A stretch of 64,000 nt of DNA from Brienomyrus brachyistius (GCF_023856365.1 NC_064552.1:6024097-6088096); one strand, 5' to 3'. Positions 13,061-27,376 are shown, counted from the stretch's first letter. The notes: generated from the letters alone by a model not told the origin. A program made the numbers and translations.

Positions 13061-16000
13061 AAAAGTGATTATTTTTATTTTTAAGGGACAGGTTGTGTCA
13101 GGTGTTGAGGAGCTAATAGTATAAGGGGAACGTGTCTAGTGTGGCCATTTTAAATGTACTAGTTCATCCAGCGGATTATCTGCTTCAATACAGAATACGT
13201 TACAGGGAGGACCAGATCATAGCCAGAATTAAATCTCACGGGAGTCCCTTTCGGAAGAGTTTGCCAACCTGGCACTATTTCTGGGTCCTGACCTAGATCT
13301 GACCTAGTCTGCCGTGCCTGGATCCACCACCAATTACAGGTAATTATAAAATCTAACTTGGTCATCCTTGTGTTGCAATCCCAGTCTTGGTCTTCACCCG
13401 GAACCTCTATTAAATCCATAGTCATGAAGCAATGAACTCACCTCGAGAACCGGAAGGCATAGAGGGACCCGCCTGTCACCCGGGACGTCCTGAAGCCACC
13501 CAACGTCACAGTCACTGCTTTAGGCCGGGGATGTGCAGGAGACCTGCGAGAAAGAAAGAAATGTTACTCAAAATCATTTGCATTGTTAACTTCATAAATT
13601 TACTCGTAGCGTTTTAGAAAGATTTCGTTCACAATGACAATAATTATTTAGAAATGCAAACATATTCCAACAAAGTTTAGTTTATACATAGACAATTAAT
13701 AGAATTTTCATAATTATATTTTTAAAATATTAAATAGGCAGATCACTCACCTATGCCATTGACTTTACTAAGATAACCATAACAAGATATAATGATATTT
13801 GCTTTTAATAACAAGGATAATTTGTCATTTATTATATATAAGGGATTTAAATCAAATTAAGTTATGACTAATTTGCCATACTATAATTAATCAAGTTTAA
13901 AATTAATGAAACCGATAACTGTCTGTAATACTGCAATTGTGGCCTTTCGTTTCTCAGGATCGTATAATGACTTTTGAAATCAGAGGCTCCTGAAACGTAA
14001 GTCAATTTTTATAGGCTTATGAAATCGGTTACGGATATTGGAACCTGTTACATGTAGCTGCGAGACGTTTTGAATTTGCAAAGTGTCTCCGTGCGATGTT
14101 GTGTATTTCGTAAAGCGCATGAATGGTGCGATTTCTGTCACGTGTTGGTTTTCCTTTTGTCGACGCAGGACTGTGCGGAGTTCTTAGGCAGTTCCTGAAG
14201 AAAATGTATCCAGCTAATTATGTGAGCAGTAAGCGTATATTTGCACAGAAAAAAAAAACAATTTAACATTAGATCATATGCAAATTAAGCATAAAACAAT
14301 AAATACTAACAAGATGTTCTTCTGTTCTCCCAAAACATACTGATATCTTGTTGGATGGCTAGATGAACACCCCCACACCTCTCTTCAGCCACCCGCCCCC
14401 CAGCCATATATCTGCTAAATCTGACCACCAGTTCTATTAATTAACTAGTAAACTAACTCGATTGGTACTGATTAGTAAACATGCTATGCTAGTGGTCTTG
14501 TCAAGAAATAGATGGACAACTTTGGGTGGGCGGGGGGGACTGTGATCTCCACCCACTAAGAGGGGTCCAGGGAGTCGCACTGGCTGCTCCTGATTATTAG
14601 GGGAGGGGGATGGTAACAACCTCTTCCCCATAACGTACATCCTTGCATTAGACAGGTAGTGCCAGGCAGGTAGGTAGGCTAATTGTGGGGTTGAACAGCC
14701 CCCCACCAAAAAAATTTTTTTTTATCAAAATCTACCAGGGGCAAAATCTGTCAATTGGCAATCTATCGGCATTTCTACCACCGGTATTTCAGACTAAGGA
14801 GCTGAGGTGCCTATAGCAGAGATTCTGAAATAGCTAAGCTGACACACTTTGACAGACATAGTTTTACAGCAACAGTAAAAGCATTTAAATATAATTTTCT
14901 ACGACTGCCTAAGACTTTCGCAGACTGATGGCAGCGAAAACCGGATAAGTTCTTTGCGCCCATAGCCGCTTTAATGCTATTCCGAGAATAGGCACAGCGG
15001 GCTCACTTTTTCATTGAAGTTTCAAAAAGAGAGGAAGAGAAAACACTGCCCTTTCGGTTAATTGACTTGTAGCCGTCACAGCTGACATTTAATGTGGCAG
15101 GAGTTACAAACAGACAGAAAGGTTACCGCATACGACAGGTGCTACCGGTTTGCGTCGCTCCGTCGAAAAAATGAAATTAATAATCGCAATAATAAAAGAT
15201 GATCTTGGTGGCGCAAAGTTTACTGGGTCCTCCAAGGCTGATGGCTTTAGATGTCTCTTTCTCTCTACTGGAAATGGTTTGCACCCCGGTAGACTTTTCA
15301 AAGGAGGTTGTTGTTTCAACATTTACTGGCGGTGGCTGCGGCGATCGATCATTATCTCTCTGCGCCGCGGTTCGAGTTGCGCTTTTTCACAATGCTCCGG
15401 CCCCTACTTGTATTTCATATTTAATGTGCAATTCTTTGCAGCCGCTGAAGTGCCAGCCAGTGACGCACCCGTACGGGAAAGTGAGCCCAAGTCGTGATTA
15501 AATATTAATTAAAGTGGGTGTAAGCGGCGGAGGGCGCTGGAATTACAGCGCGTCTGAGGACGTCTTAGTCTTGGAGGTATAAAAGTGGGCGTCGTCGGCC
15601 TTTTAAGAGCCGAAAAAAACCTTTCTCTCTCCCCATGTGAAGTGTTAATTTCCTCAAATTTTGTATCGCAACAATCAGTCGCCTTTCTCACTTTCAGGAT
15701 TTGTGAATAGCTTTGCATTTTAAAAAGGTCAGACTTTGATATCCCTGCCAGGCATTAAAAAATCAAATATGCTATTGCATCCTACTTGGCCAAACTAATC
15801 CACTTCGAATTGACCCCGGTTATATAAATATATGCTTGGATAACATACTTCAGTTCTGTCTGCCAGTTTTTTACGTGTTTGCTGTGTCTGCTGCAGCCCC
15901 CCACAAAGCAATAGAAGCGAGGACAAATTAAACTCTGATACTCAAAGTGAGAGGGTTAAACTGTTAATTGCGCAGGTTTTTTTCCCACTCCTGCGCATTA

Positions 16001-16284
16001 ATAGCACAGAACAGAGAACGTAATAGCCGTAAATGAGAACCGGTAATAGGTGTGAACACGGTGGATCATCCTATTACAAAGGAATAAAGACTCCAGCCAA
16101 TCAGTTCTAGTCGTTCTGCCAAACGGAACTTGCATTGTAGATATTTAGTGAATATTTACTTGCCTCTGCTTTAGCATATGTGCGTGTTTGACCTGGGTCA
16201 GTGGACACGTACAATAGCAAAGTCTCGCAAATGATTCATCGACGTCGGTCATGTGACCTTATCGACCAACTCATACGATGCCCT
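13061..16284. other. Non-coding stretch
   Basis: Mostly AT-rich DNA. Nothing resembling an exon was found. A TATAAAAG octamer at 15578-15585 and a nearby imperfect hairpin at 15596-15612 were noted but are not called. The segment 15120-15500 is less AT-rich and non-repetitive; its open frames (115 and 100 residues) have no recognised motifs and overlap each other, which argues for chance. Confidence 0.45.
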
Positions 16285-16379
16285 TTCTAACACTGCCTTT
16301 ATTATTGTCATTGTACAGGTGTAAGTAAAATGAAATTCAATCTTCGTATACCCCATCTCGCTCTCCTGTGACACGCTGA

Positions 16380-17042
16380 CACACACACACACACACACAC
16401 ACACACAAGGGTACGCACACAAACATGTTGGTGTACCTATCTAAATGGGTACCGTCCAATCATCCATTAATTTCTATGGGAAAAACCCTAATCCCAACCA
16501 CGACACCCTTAACCCCTACCCATCCCTAACCTTAACCATAAGTAACCAACCCAAATACAAGACTTTTGGCATTGTTAGTTTTTTGATTGCATTCGCAGAT
16601 TTTTATAAAACTGAGCTTATCCAAATGGGGACTTGAGGAAGTGTCCCCAAAAGTAGGGAAATTTCAGGATTTACTACACTTTGGGGACAATATGGTCCTC
16701 AAATGTTATCTATACACCCCCCCCCCCACACACACACACACACAGACCTGTACTCATGTATTTGTGGGGACTCTCCATTCATTTCTATGGGCAAGACCCT
16801 AATCCCAACATGGCGACCTTAACCCCCAACCAGCTCTAACCTTAATCACAAGTAACCAAACAAAACAGGAGACGTTTGGCATTTTTTGTTTTTCTTTATT
16901 GCATGCATTCACAGATTCTTTGTGGAGACCTGAAAAATGGTCCCACAACGTCAAAAAAGCAGGTTTTTATTAAATTGTGGGGAACATTTGGTCCCCACAA
17001 TGTAATATAAACCTAATCCACACACACACACACACACACACA
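16380..17042 (+). repeat. Two copies of the (CA)n-linked GTCCCCACAA hairpin repeat
   Basis: Copy a (about 16430-16715) and copy b (about 16748-17012) share the phrases ATTTCTATGGG, CCCTAATCCCAAC, CCTTAACC, GGCATTTTT and ATTGCATTCACAGATT. Both end in a hairpin-type block; copy b reads TTGTGGGGAACATTTGGTCC then CCACAATG. They are separated and flanked by (CA)n tracts at 16380-16407, about 16729-16743 and 17020-17042. No reading frame is conserved between copies, so the element is non-coding. Confidence 0.8.
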
Positions 17043-20000
17043 GAGCGAATATTGGAGTCAGAGTGTAGGGTACGCTATTTATCCAGCTTCCCTGGAGCGA
17101 TTAGAAAAACGTAATAATTTTACTGATTCTTTTAAATGATTTTTTATCGATAAATACATTTCACGTTTCCTATAAGACAATGAGACATTTCTCCCACACT
17201 GACTTCCTCATGACTGGGTTTTCTCTGGAGCCGGAAAGGGCGCTTTGAGAGCGGGTCGTAATCAAATGCACAACTGGGCGCAGTTGTTCTGCTTGCGTCT
17301 ACATTCTTTTTTTTTTTTACTCTACCCATCTCAGAAGACGCTGGTTCAGGCTCTTCCTGCGAGATATGTCAGCGCATTTCATCCGCCGCTGCGCCGCCCC
17401 GGCGCCGGAGTGACAGTGCAGCAATATTTCGCTTCTGTTTCGGAAACAAATTACAGACGGCGTGACACCAGAGACCCCATTCCACCCCCCTACCCCCCAC
17501 CTGCCGACTGGTGTCAGAGGAGCGAAACACGTGAAATCCTTTTAATCGGCGAGAACACGCGGAAGGTATTTAAAAATTAAAGAAGAAGAAGATAGAGATA
17601 ATGGGGAGAAAATATCGAATATATATTAACTGCAAGGCAGGTCTGTATAGCCACTGACGTGTAAACAAATAGGGTTTTCGAGTGTTCCAGAGGAAAGGCG
17701 AGGCCATTCTGCACAGCGCACTGTGATGTACAAGCGCATATATAGCAGCACTCTAGGCAGTAGAAGGTGCTGTGTAATTCATATGCTTTTAAAGCAGTTT
17801 GGGGGGCTTCTTTCATTGCACCTGAGCCCCAGCGATACCCCACACAGCCATGAGGAACTGAGAGCTCTGGGCTGCTCCAACAAAGGAAGTTTGGGAGTCC
17901 CCCACAGCCAGGGTAAAATGCAATACCCATCCTCCTCCCCCCCTGTGGAGTAAGCTCAAATGTTATGTCTAAAGGCAAGCTCTCCATAAACCATGTTAGG
18001 GGAGCAGCCTAAAGTCCCAGACTGCCCCGGGAGGGCGGGGGGGTTTAGCACCAGGGGGCGGAGCCTGTCGATCAAAGCCCTCTCACAGTATCTGACTGAC
18101 ACCATGGTGAATGCCCCGTGGAATGACCATCCTAAGCACATGCTAGTCAAATCAAGTCAAATGAGCTTTATTGTCAGTGTATAAAGGTATATAGTGGCAG
18201 GCAATAGTGTCCCCTCGGGGCCACAATGTGACGAGGGGAGGCTTTCACAATGCTTAAAGTGCAAAATACTGGACTCTATGAGACAGGGGGGCTGCACAAT
18301 AAGGGTTAATATGCATAATGAAGGATATCGGAGGGACATGGATACCCTGGAGGATTTGTGGGGCCCGTCAGTTTTTTAAGGGGCCTTAAGTATGAAAAGT
18401 AATAATGTATACACCAGTTTGTGGGGGCCACGGTGACATTCTCTTGATGGACGCTTTAGTTGTGTGCCGGCCCAATTGCATCACGGCCAAGATCCGTGCT
18501 GGAAACAATGGAAGCTGCATCTCTGGGACCCCCAGAAAACACCTGAGGAGTCAGTACTGGTATATCTCTCATATTGCAGAAATGAAGCGCGGATTCTATG
18601 CATGAACTGTTTGGGGGGGGGGGGGGGGGGGGTGTTTTACTGTTCATTTGGGTTTGTTCTTTTCTTCTTTCGAATTAGACACCGCACCAGTTTGACACTG
18701 CGTCTTAGTTTTTAATTAGGGAGAAGTGAACCAGTGATTAATTGCAGTGGGGTCTCTCTGCCAATGTTAATCCAAAAGCCCAGGTTCCAATTAGGCTCAC
18801 ACACCTCCAACCCAAATCCCCTTATTTTCGTTCCCAACCTGGCAACCCTGGCGGTGTGAAGCACACTGGCGGTTTTGCGGAAAATGCTCACTGTGGTACG
18901 TGGAGGCTCCGGTTTCACACAAGCATGGCATCCTCCACCCCCCCCCCCACGGACCAGTCCTGCAAATTCAGGGTTGTGGGGAAGACCAGAAGTGGAATTA
19001 AAACAGCATTTTCTTTTCATTACACTCATCATATCACATTCATCACATTACATTCATTACATGCTCGAAACTGGTTTTAGTTTCCTCAAAGCATCTGTTA
19101 TGGGTTTAACTCTTGAATTGTTGCTTGGCAAGAAACCATAATCATGTATCCAGTTCAGGTTTGTGGTGGGCCTGGAGCCTATCCCAGGAAGCCCAGGGAC
19201 GGACACACACTCTATGGGCAATGTAGATTTTCAGTCATTAAAGGACTGAACCCGGTTTCATGTTTTTATGGGAAAGAAGCTAGAATTCCTGTAGATACAG
19301 GAATATCACACATGGTGGTGTGTGTAGCACAGCGGGTTCTGAACATGATCAGAAGGTTGTTAGGGTTCGATATCCCAAGGTTCAGCTGAGTGATTTCCTC
19401 TGTTGGGCACCTGAGCTAGGCCCTTAAATGCTTTTCCAAAGTGCACTTTTACAGCATGTACAATAAGACGTCCCCTTAATCTCTCTCCCTCCTTGCCACC
19501 CACACTCACGGAAAAAAAGGATCATTGAATCTGAAGAAAGACAATAACTGCAATGAATTCCACCACTTTGGGCAAGGAGGGGAGCGTTCATTGATATGCA
19601 GGTGTCATCTTCTGCGGGAGGGAGAAGGCAGAACGCGGCTGCAGACCAGCATCTTGCTGCACAGAGGCATGATTAATAACTTAATTACCTGCCTTTACTT
19701 TGGCCAGGCTTCACAGTGTTGTCCCCACAGCCCTTTTCTAACAAACACTATTATGTTGAGGGCCGTTCCGGCACGTTCCAGGGAATGAACACGGGACAGT
19801 CACCTTGGGAAAAGGCGCCTTCTAGCCAGAATGCGTAGCACCCACCGGAGCAGGAGACTCTCCGCGGAGAGCGCACTCTGGGGTGGATCGCGTTTCCGAT
19901 CGTGCCGCGGATCTTATCCGACTTTTCAGAGAGAGCCGCGGCGGGCCGTGCCTCTGTGCTTGGGGAGTGGGACGGGGGGTGGGGCGGGGGGTTTACACGG

Positions 20001-20233
20001 GGTAGATCTCATTACTGTGACGTTCCTGGGGGTGGCGGAGGGGGCAGGCCGTGGGTTTATAGATCGGCGGGAGGTGAACTTCATTTACTGACATCACAGC
20101 ATGCAAAAAAAGAAATGAGACCGTGTGAAATGATGTCATTGCCTCACCAGTTCTGCTACTGGAACCAGCGTATGAACTTATTTATAGATGTATGATAAAA
20201 TAAACACACTTAAAAAGATTGGTTAAAATCTTC
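17043..20233. other. Non-coding stretch with retroelement fragments
   Basis: No exon recognised. Near 18155-18200 is TCAAATGAGCTTTATTGTCA, a segment common at the 3' ends of fish retroelements. A 20-base G run lies at 18613-18632 and a C run near 18940-18951. A LINE-tail-like phrase, GGAGCCTATCCCAGG, occurs near 19171. A SINE-like copy at 19310-19470 is listed separately. Confidence 0.45.
19310..19470 (+). repeat. Probable tRNA-derived SINE fragment
   Basis: TGTGTAGCACAGCGGGTTCT followed by AGAAGGTTGTTAGGGTTCGA gives a tRNA-like head with a B-box-like GGTTCGATATCCC. It is followed by GGGCACCTGAGCTAGGCCC and TTAAATGC, typical of a SINE body. The match is degraded and boundaries are approximate. 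Confidence 0.45.
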
Positions 20234-20237
20234 GATC

Positions 20238-20289
<52 letters not shown>

Positions 20290-20654
20290 CTGTAGATATA
20301 TACTGTAGATAGATAGATATATACTGAAGATATATACCGCAGATAGATAGATAGATGATACATAGATAGATACTGTAGATATAAACTGCAGAAAGATAGT
20401 TAGATAGATAGATAGATAGATAGATACTGTAGATATATACTGTAGATAGATAGATAGATAGATACTGTAGATATATACTGTAGATAGATAGACATATACT
20501 GTAGATATATACTGCAGATAGATAGATAGATAGATACTGTAGATATATACTGTAGATATATACTGCAGATAGATAGATTGATAGATAGATACTGTAGATA
20601 TATACTGTAGATAGATAGATATATACTGTAGATATATACTGCAGATAGATAGAC

Positions 20655-20698
<44 letters not shown>
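20234..20698. repeat. (GATA)n compound microsatellite
   Basis: Tandem GATA (TATC on the other strand) is interrupted at intervals by ACTGTAGATATATACTGTAG-type blocks, giving a compound array of ~465 bp. The 111-, 174- and 189-residue minus-strand frames here (poly Ser-Ile-Tyr-Leu) are translations of the repeat and are not proteins. Bkm-type GATA arrays are common in vertebrates. Confidence 0.95.
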
Positions 20699-21669
20699 CT
20701 TCCCATTTTTCTTCATGGAAATGACTACCATACACCCACAGAACGCCCTAAGCCTCAGCCTTGTCATTTCCATGTCCAATAATAATCCAGGAGCCAGACA
20801 AAACCCTTCCAGTCTAATTTCAGGCAGGCCCAGATAGTCACTATACTCGATATATCCTGCCAGTGATTGAGAGGTGATGCCTCCTCATATGAGTCTTTGA
20901 CAGGGTCACCATCCATGCCCTCAGGAGGACGGCTGTCCAGCTGATCCCAAGGGCTTCCAGGAAAATCCATTATAGGTGAATGTAAACAAAGTCTGCTGGA
21001 CTGCAAAGGTGCTGAAAAACAGAAGATAACTCTTTTTTTTTTATGGTTAACCCAATTTCAAGATCATAGCACAGGGTGAACAGTGTGTGACAAAGTTAAA
21101 CACTAAATCATTCTTCACTGCGCTCGAGTAGGGGTTCAAAATGAAAGAAATATGAAATCAAACAGTGAGTTTCCATTCCACATCCCCACAGTAATTATCT
21201 TCATGTCATCTACCATTTTTTACGTTTAATTTAAATTAGATGCTGTGATGACCCTTTCAAGCCGGAATTATCCTGCTCAAGATGCTTTTGAGACAGTAGG
21301 TAAGTTTTTCAGAATAGGTGAACTTTAAAAAATCTTTTCTTGAGGACATGTGGATTATTTAGTGTGTTTTGTTGTTCTCTATTTCATCAGAAATATAATC
21401 TCTCTCCCTTGTGTGTTCAGTCTTTTCACATGCGGGGTTTAATGGTGGACCTAATGCCAATTGCAGTGGGCTTCTCGCTTTAATAGGTAACCCCTCACTT
21501 GCTGGCGTCCTTATCGCAGCAAACCAATGGTTTCCCCACAAAGAAGTGAATAACTGTCTAATGCCTGACCACTCGGCTCGTCATGCAGTGTAGAAGTGAG
21601 CAGCGTCCCGCTCGTGTGGAAGCAGATCCGAATGTACGGAAACAAAAAGGTCTGGCTATCAACATGAAC

Positions 21670-21850
21670 AGTGTGCGATTCAGATGGTTAAGGCACTTTG
21701 CCTATTACCAGAAGGTCACCGGTTCAAGTCCCCACGGTCAACTAAGTTATCTATGAAGAAGACTCAAATCCCCATCTGCCCCCGCTTTCTCAAAAATGTA
21801 CGTCTCTTTGGGTAAAAGTGTCTCCAAAGGAAATGAAACGTAAACTACAG
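21670..21850 (+). repeat. tRNA-derived SINE
   Basis: GATGGTTAAGGCACTTTGCC gives an A-box-like head. GGTTCAAGTCCCC (about 21720-21732) is a strong B box. The tail TTTGGGTAAAAGTGTCTCC followed by AAATGAAACGTAA resembles the familiar fish SINE ending in which 'GATAAAAGCGTCTGC' precedes an AATG-rich tail. The head is tRNA-like but lacks a complete cloverleaf. Confidence 0.6.
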
Positions 21851-22164
21851 CATTTATTTGATAGTGGATTATTTTGTTGAAGAATGTTTAGTAATCTTTT
21901 AATGTTTTTTAAATATGGAAAAGGTATAGAACACAATAGAATATTCTGGTTATTATGCCTGGAAGGTTAACAGACTCTCTGGCTATGAAACAGTCCCGTA
22001 ACCTCCCTCCTCAAGTGCCTTGGCATTTTTGGCCAGCTCAGGGGGCAGGTAAGTGCTCACCCGGTGAGTCAAGCTAAGTGACAAAATGAAATATATTGCC
22101 AGCATGAGACAACAGAAAACAGGTGCCATTTGGGTATAGCGCCCTCTAGCAGGAGTGGAGAATA

Positions 22165-22201
22165 TTGCAATAATAACCTCCTCAAAGGGTTATTATTGCA
22201 A
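22165..22201. repeat. Perfect 14-bp inverted repeat
   Basis: TTGCAATAATAACC (22165-22178) and GGTTATTATTGCAA (22188-22201) are exact reverse complements around a 9-base spacer. There is no sign of a larger element around it, so its origin is unknown. Confidence 0.75.
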
Positions 22202-25200
22202 CATGGGGGCAAATACATATAGAGTTTTTTTATGAAACAGAGCCTGAGAAACTGTATGTAAGCATTTAAAAAGTATTTAACATTATTTAATGATAAATTC
22301 ATTTTACTATTTTCATTAGACTGTCAAAAATTACTATACTGCATTTAAAGACAGGTTGTGAATGGTGAGGGTTCCGCCAGCCCTCTTTGGTAATTCCAGC
22401 TCTTCCTCACTGCATTTTCACAGCTGAAGGGGCCTTTGTTTTTATTTAAACGGTGGCTGAATCCGGCCTCCATGGCGGTTCCGCTCATCAGCTGTTGGAT
22501 TATTCGGTGTAACATTTCTTGCGTCGCAGAAATCTGACAGCTTTAAAAGTAATCACCCGCATCTCTTACCGGCTGCGAAGCTCTTGTAATAGGTATTGAT
22601 TTTTCACAGGAATCCATTCCATCATTGATCTTTGTTGCCACACGAAAATCCAGGAATCACAATTAATCAGGTATATTCAAGTGGTTATGTTCTAAAATCA
22701 AACATAAACAAAACCTGAAAGACAAATGATTATGTATTACAGGGTTTCATCGCAAATGAAACCTTTGAGCAAAATAAACTTATTTCATATCACAGTTAAA
22801 AGAAGTACACCATATCAGAAAGAAAGATTCTGCGATGAAAATCATTGACAGATTTATAAATGTCACGGATGTCTGTCGAATGTCCTGCTCTTGTTTTCCC
22901 ATCAGCTTCTGCTGTCTCTGTAATTTAACTCTGGCTGCCTTTTTATCTTTTTGTCTTTTTTTCGTAAAAATACACATTTTTTAGCTGCGTAAACCCACCT
23001 TTTCCTCCCTGACCGGCACTAATTCACCAGGTCTCCTCCTCATAGCCTACACACAGGTGTCTAACGCTTCACCCCTCCCCCCCAAGCCCCCCCGCCGATA
23101 ACATAGGCATCCCAGATGTGATAGCGCATTCCCCGCATTGACAAACACAGCCAGAATGTGCCGGAATACTTTCACTTTGTTTCGATACAGGCTAGACAGT
23201 GTTCAAGCGTTTCTCTGTTCTGGAGCTCCATTCTCCGCCTCCTCTGAACGTGAAGAGAGCAGAGGCACCTTACATGAGCTTGTAGGGGAGAAGTGGGAAC
23301 TCCATTTCGGGGGGGATGGAGACAGGTTTGATGTAGTGATGGGGAGGGGGGAACAACGACGAGATGGATGTCATGGAAAACGGTTACAAGGACACAAGCT
23401 CACGATTCAGGGTCTGTGTTCAGGTGACCAAAAGAAAATTGGTTTTATATAACCAGGTGCTGGTCCTACTGTTTCTAGGGCTTCACTCAATAAGTAATTT
23501 CAGGGGCCCTCTGCCTCCCCTTACTGCAGTGACTGTTTGTGGCCAACAGGGGGCTCCAAACCTCAAGGGCCCCATGCAAATGCGTGTCCGAGCGGTGGTA
23601 AACTTTACCGCTGCATATGACTGCTAATAATACTCATGAGAGGAGTGAATAAATGTGCTTGTGGTCGAACCTCACTCCTTCTCAGGATTTCCCCCCCCCC
23701 CCCCCCAACTCATGAGTTCGGCACATACAGTACAGTGACCACCCTAACAATAAAAGATAAGCAGCGAATTCTCAATAATGAGAATCCTATCGATTGTTTG
23801 ATATATGATTATGTTTCATAAAGATTCAGGATTCAGATTAGATGTAGTCTGCCCTTAACTAGTACATAATATTACATATACATACATACATAATAGTACA
23901 ATATATCCATGGATAGCTGAAGCTGGCGGATAGTAGCGAACACCATGTATAACGTTTTTTTTTTTTTTTTGTATACATACATACTTATGATAAAGTTTAA
24001 TTTTTAAATTATACACAATAAGGCATCAACAAAAAAGACTAACATAAAATATAACAATTATAATATACTGCAATAAAAGTTATGAGAATGTCTCTTTTTG
24101 GGCTTTGAAGAACTGCCCAATATCACTTTGATGCACATTGGGGCCATTATTAGCGAAGGCTTAGAGTGTTTTTAACGAGGAGCATCACGATACTATGGCG
24201 GCTAATGTGTGCACCAAGATGGCCGGAGGCCAATTGGCTAGCAGGGTAGTGGGACAAACGTAAGTAGGGTAACGAGTTGCGTATTAAGCACGATAGGGCA
24301 GAAAGCCGTGGAATTTATAACTGATGAACCGTTTATTTTCAGAATTTCCCACTAAGTATTTTCAAGCTGTGGTAAACAGCGGATAACTGAATCTGCGGTT
24401 ACCGAATCAGCAGAAATGAGGTTTCTGCTGTACATAACAATCAGGAGCCACCTGACAAAGTATCGCTTATTCACGAGCACCCCCCCCCCCCCCCCCCCGA
24501 ATCTGCCAGGGTATCCATGCTCCTTTTGTGCCCCTGTTTAACAATTCCAGTTCCAAAGCGGTGATGGTTGTTTCCTTACAATCATATCTACAGCCGCTTC
24601 TATTTCAAGGACACACAGTGGCGCCTATAAAGATTCCCACGATCATAATAAGAAATTTGCCGGCATTTTCCTTCCAGAACAAGGAACTGGGGGAGGCACC
24701 TTTCGATCCCCAACGAGTGATAGGGTGTAATTAAACCCCCCCCCCATCTGAGAATTCACACACAGCACAAAGCAGATAAGAACAAGAGATAATACATTTT
24801 TGTCCGTGCTGTTGGCGGCTTAGTCATGTGTTTAAAAAACCGTGGCTTTAAACCTCCCGGCAGACGCTAATGGAGGAATGTTTACATTTTTGGCTGGCTG
24901 GCAGAACAACGGCGGAGCATGCTCTCCGCAGTGCAGTGGGGACATGTTACAAGCACGTGCGTTAAGCATGACATCCATCACACGACAGTTTTTTGTTAAT
25001 GTGCCGGAGGTGTGTCAGTTGGGTGGGGCAGCCAAGGTGGCGACATCGTCGCTGTTTAGGGGTCACGTGTCTTTGTTTATACGCTTTGGCGCCAGTGACA
25101 CCACCGGCAGACGGTCTGCGCACGGCTGTGGCTTACGACCGATGAAGCGGCACTAACATCAGCCGTTTCCGGCTCTTTCTGCGCTTCCTACTGTAAATAT

Positions 25201-27331
25201 TTATCTCCCTGCAAAGCGGTTAGGTGCAGCAGCCGCAACAGTGACAGCGCAGGCTAAACCACGCTGGGCGGCCTGATTACCATCTCCACGTTCTCCGGGA
25301 CTAATCGCACAGGACAGGTGGCATCTGGTCTAAGCGAGACTTTCTTACGAGACGAGTTTATTTCCTCCTTTTAATCCTTGCCGGCAAATGTCAGTGTAAC
25401 TAAGCAACAAATGCAATTATTAGCAATGTGGAAAAAAAAACTTTTCACACAACAAAATAATCAGCAGGTTTTATTTTCGTCCCGCATTGGCAGCAGATCC
25501 ATACTGAATCAAAACCTGACTCCTTCACTTCTTTTCCAGTTCATTACCGACAAGACCGTGACTGTGCCAAAGCTGTTCGCCTTTCCCACTTGATCCTGAG
25601 CAGAATCTTCCGGACGTGATATTCCAGCACGTTGCATATGTCATTATCCGCCTTAAATTACAAGCATCATTACCGGAATCGATTTCAGCTAGCCTCCTGA
25701 GGCTCTTCGGCCCGGTGACACGGTGGGGCCCCTGCCTGAATGTCACTCTGATGTTGCTTTTTTTAGTCCGAGGGGGCTGCAGTGGGCTGGGGGGGCAGGG
25801 TGGGGGGTACCCTCTGTCAGGCTGGGGCGTGAGGAGCTAACACACAATGGCCCCTTTCAATGACCTGGCAAACAATGGTGTGGACGGGGTCTACTGTCAA
25901 GGCACCAGCGAGCGAAGGAGGCCGTGAATCTGCAGTCAACAGGGTTTTGGGGGGACGGGGGGCCCCACAGTCAATCACGTTGCAGGAAGCTGCTTGTATG
26001 CAAAGGAAGTTAGGGGGGGGGAGAGAGCCTGAAAATGAAGTAGAGCGATACAGAGGCTTTAACTCCTCCAGCTGGTCCCAGGCATGACGCGTAGTGACCC
26101 ACATGCAGCATCAAGCTCAGGAAGAAGTAAAACAAATAAATGAACAAATTTCAGATTTAGCAAAATCTTCCAATCATACTCTAATCTTTGGAAATTTGAA
26201 AAGATCGCCCAACGAGACCAAAAAACTAGGAATTGGGATCCCTTCGATAGTCCATCTTGGGATCGATCGGACGATTTACATCCTTGGGGATCCAAGGTCG
26301 TGTATCAAACTTCACCCCCCCCCCTCCCCCCACAACATCACACCCTCCCCAGGGATACTAAAATCTGCCTGTAACATTTTTAACATGGAAGGAAGAAGGT
26401 CTGAATGATGAGCTTTTGCGGAAGAGATTTGGGAACAGAGCTGCTTGGATCTTTACGGGGAACAGGCACAGGGTATTGGACGTAACCGGGAATGTGCGCC
26501 ACCCCGGCAAAATCCAGGGGCCGCCAGCGCAGTTTCCGGAATAAATCCCCCAGTCCTTCTCCTTAATGTCCAGGAGAGACAATATCAAGCTCAGAGTGTG
26601 AATACGATGCCAAGATATATAACAAGAATCCCCCCCCCCAGGTATAAGCAGTGTGAAAGTGTGGGGAGGCTCGGTGCACAACACACTAGTGGCCAAGGTG
26701 ATAAACCTAAAACGGGGATGTAAAATAAAGACACCCCCCCCCCCCAAAAAAAAAAAAAAAAACAGATAACCCAGCCCCTCGGGGTACGGCAAACGAGCCC
26801 GTCTGTCAAGGGACGGCCCATCTTAAATGTAATATCAGCAGAGTGCCTCCACGCAAAGCACGTCCTGACCGTCTGTCCGCACGTCTCTGGGCTGGGACTG
26901 AAGACCGTGGCAGGTCCTCTCAGCCCGGAAGGTTCCTCAGCGAGAGCTGCTCTTATCGAAACCTGGCCTGGGTTACAAAGCACGAGAGGAGTGGTCATCT
27001 GGAACGTATGGACACGGAAATTTGCCGGTAAAAAAGCCGAGATACAAAGCACAATAGAGAGGCATTGTTCTTCATAGTGAATGCTGCCAATGATGTCTTG
27101 ACAGATAGCATAAAAAACAAAAGAACTGGCAGCGGTGGTTGGAATGGAAAGGGACATCAGAGCCTCACCGCTGCGTGATGCCCCCCTCCAAGACGTCCTT
27201 ACCTCTGCACCTGTGTGGTACCCTCACATTTTTGGATAACTGATCAAAAACGTGAGAAGTGCATTATGGGAAAAAGGCCTTTTTCCTGTGTGTGTTCACA
27301 GACACGTGTTAGACCAGCATCGATCTTGGGG

Positions 27332-27333
<2 letters not shown>

Positions 27334-27376
<43 letters not shown>

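Noticed and set aside
15578..15612. TATAAAAG followed by CGGCCTTTTAAGAGCCG, resembling a TATA box and a histone-type 3' stem-loop
   Set aside because: The two are only about 10 bp apart, the stem has a bulge, and no histone frame is present.
20182..20779. Frames of 111-189 residues rich in Ser, Ile, Tyr and Leu
   Set aside because: Translations of the GATA microsatellite.
26591..27157. 188-residue minus-strand frame
   Set aside because: Crosses a poly-C/poly-A tract (poly-Phe/Gly) and has no recognised motif.
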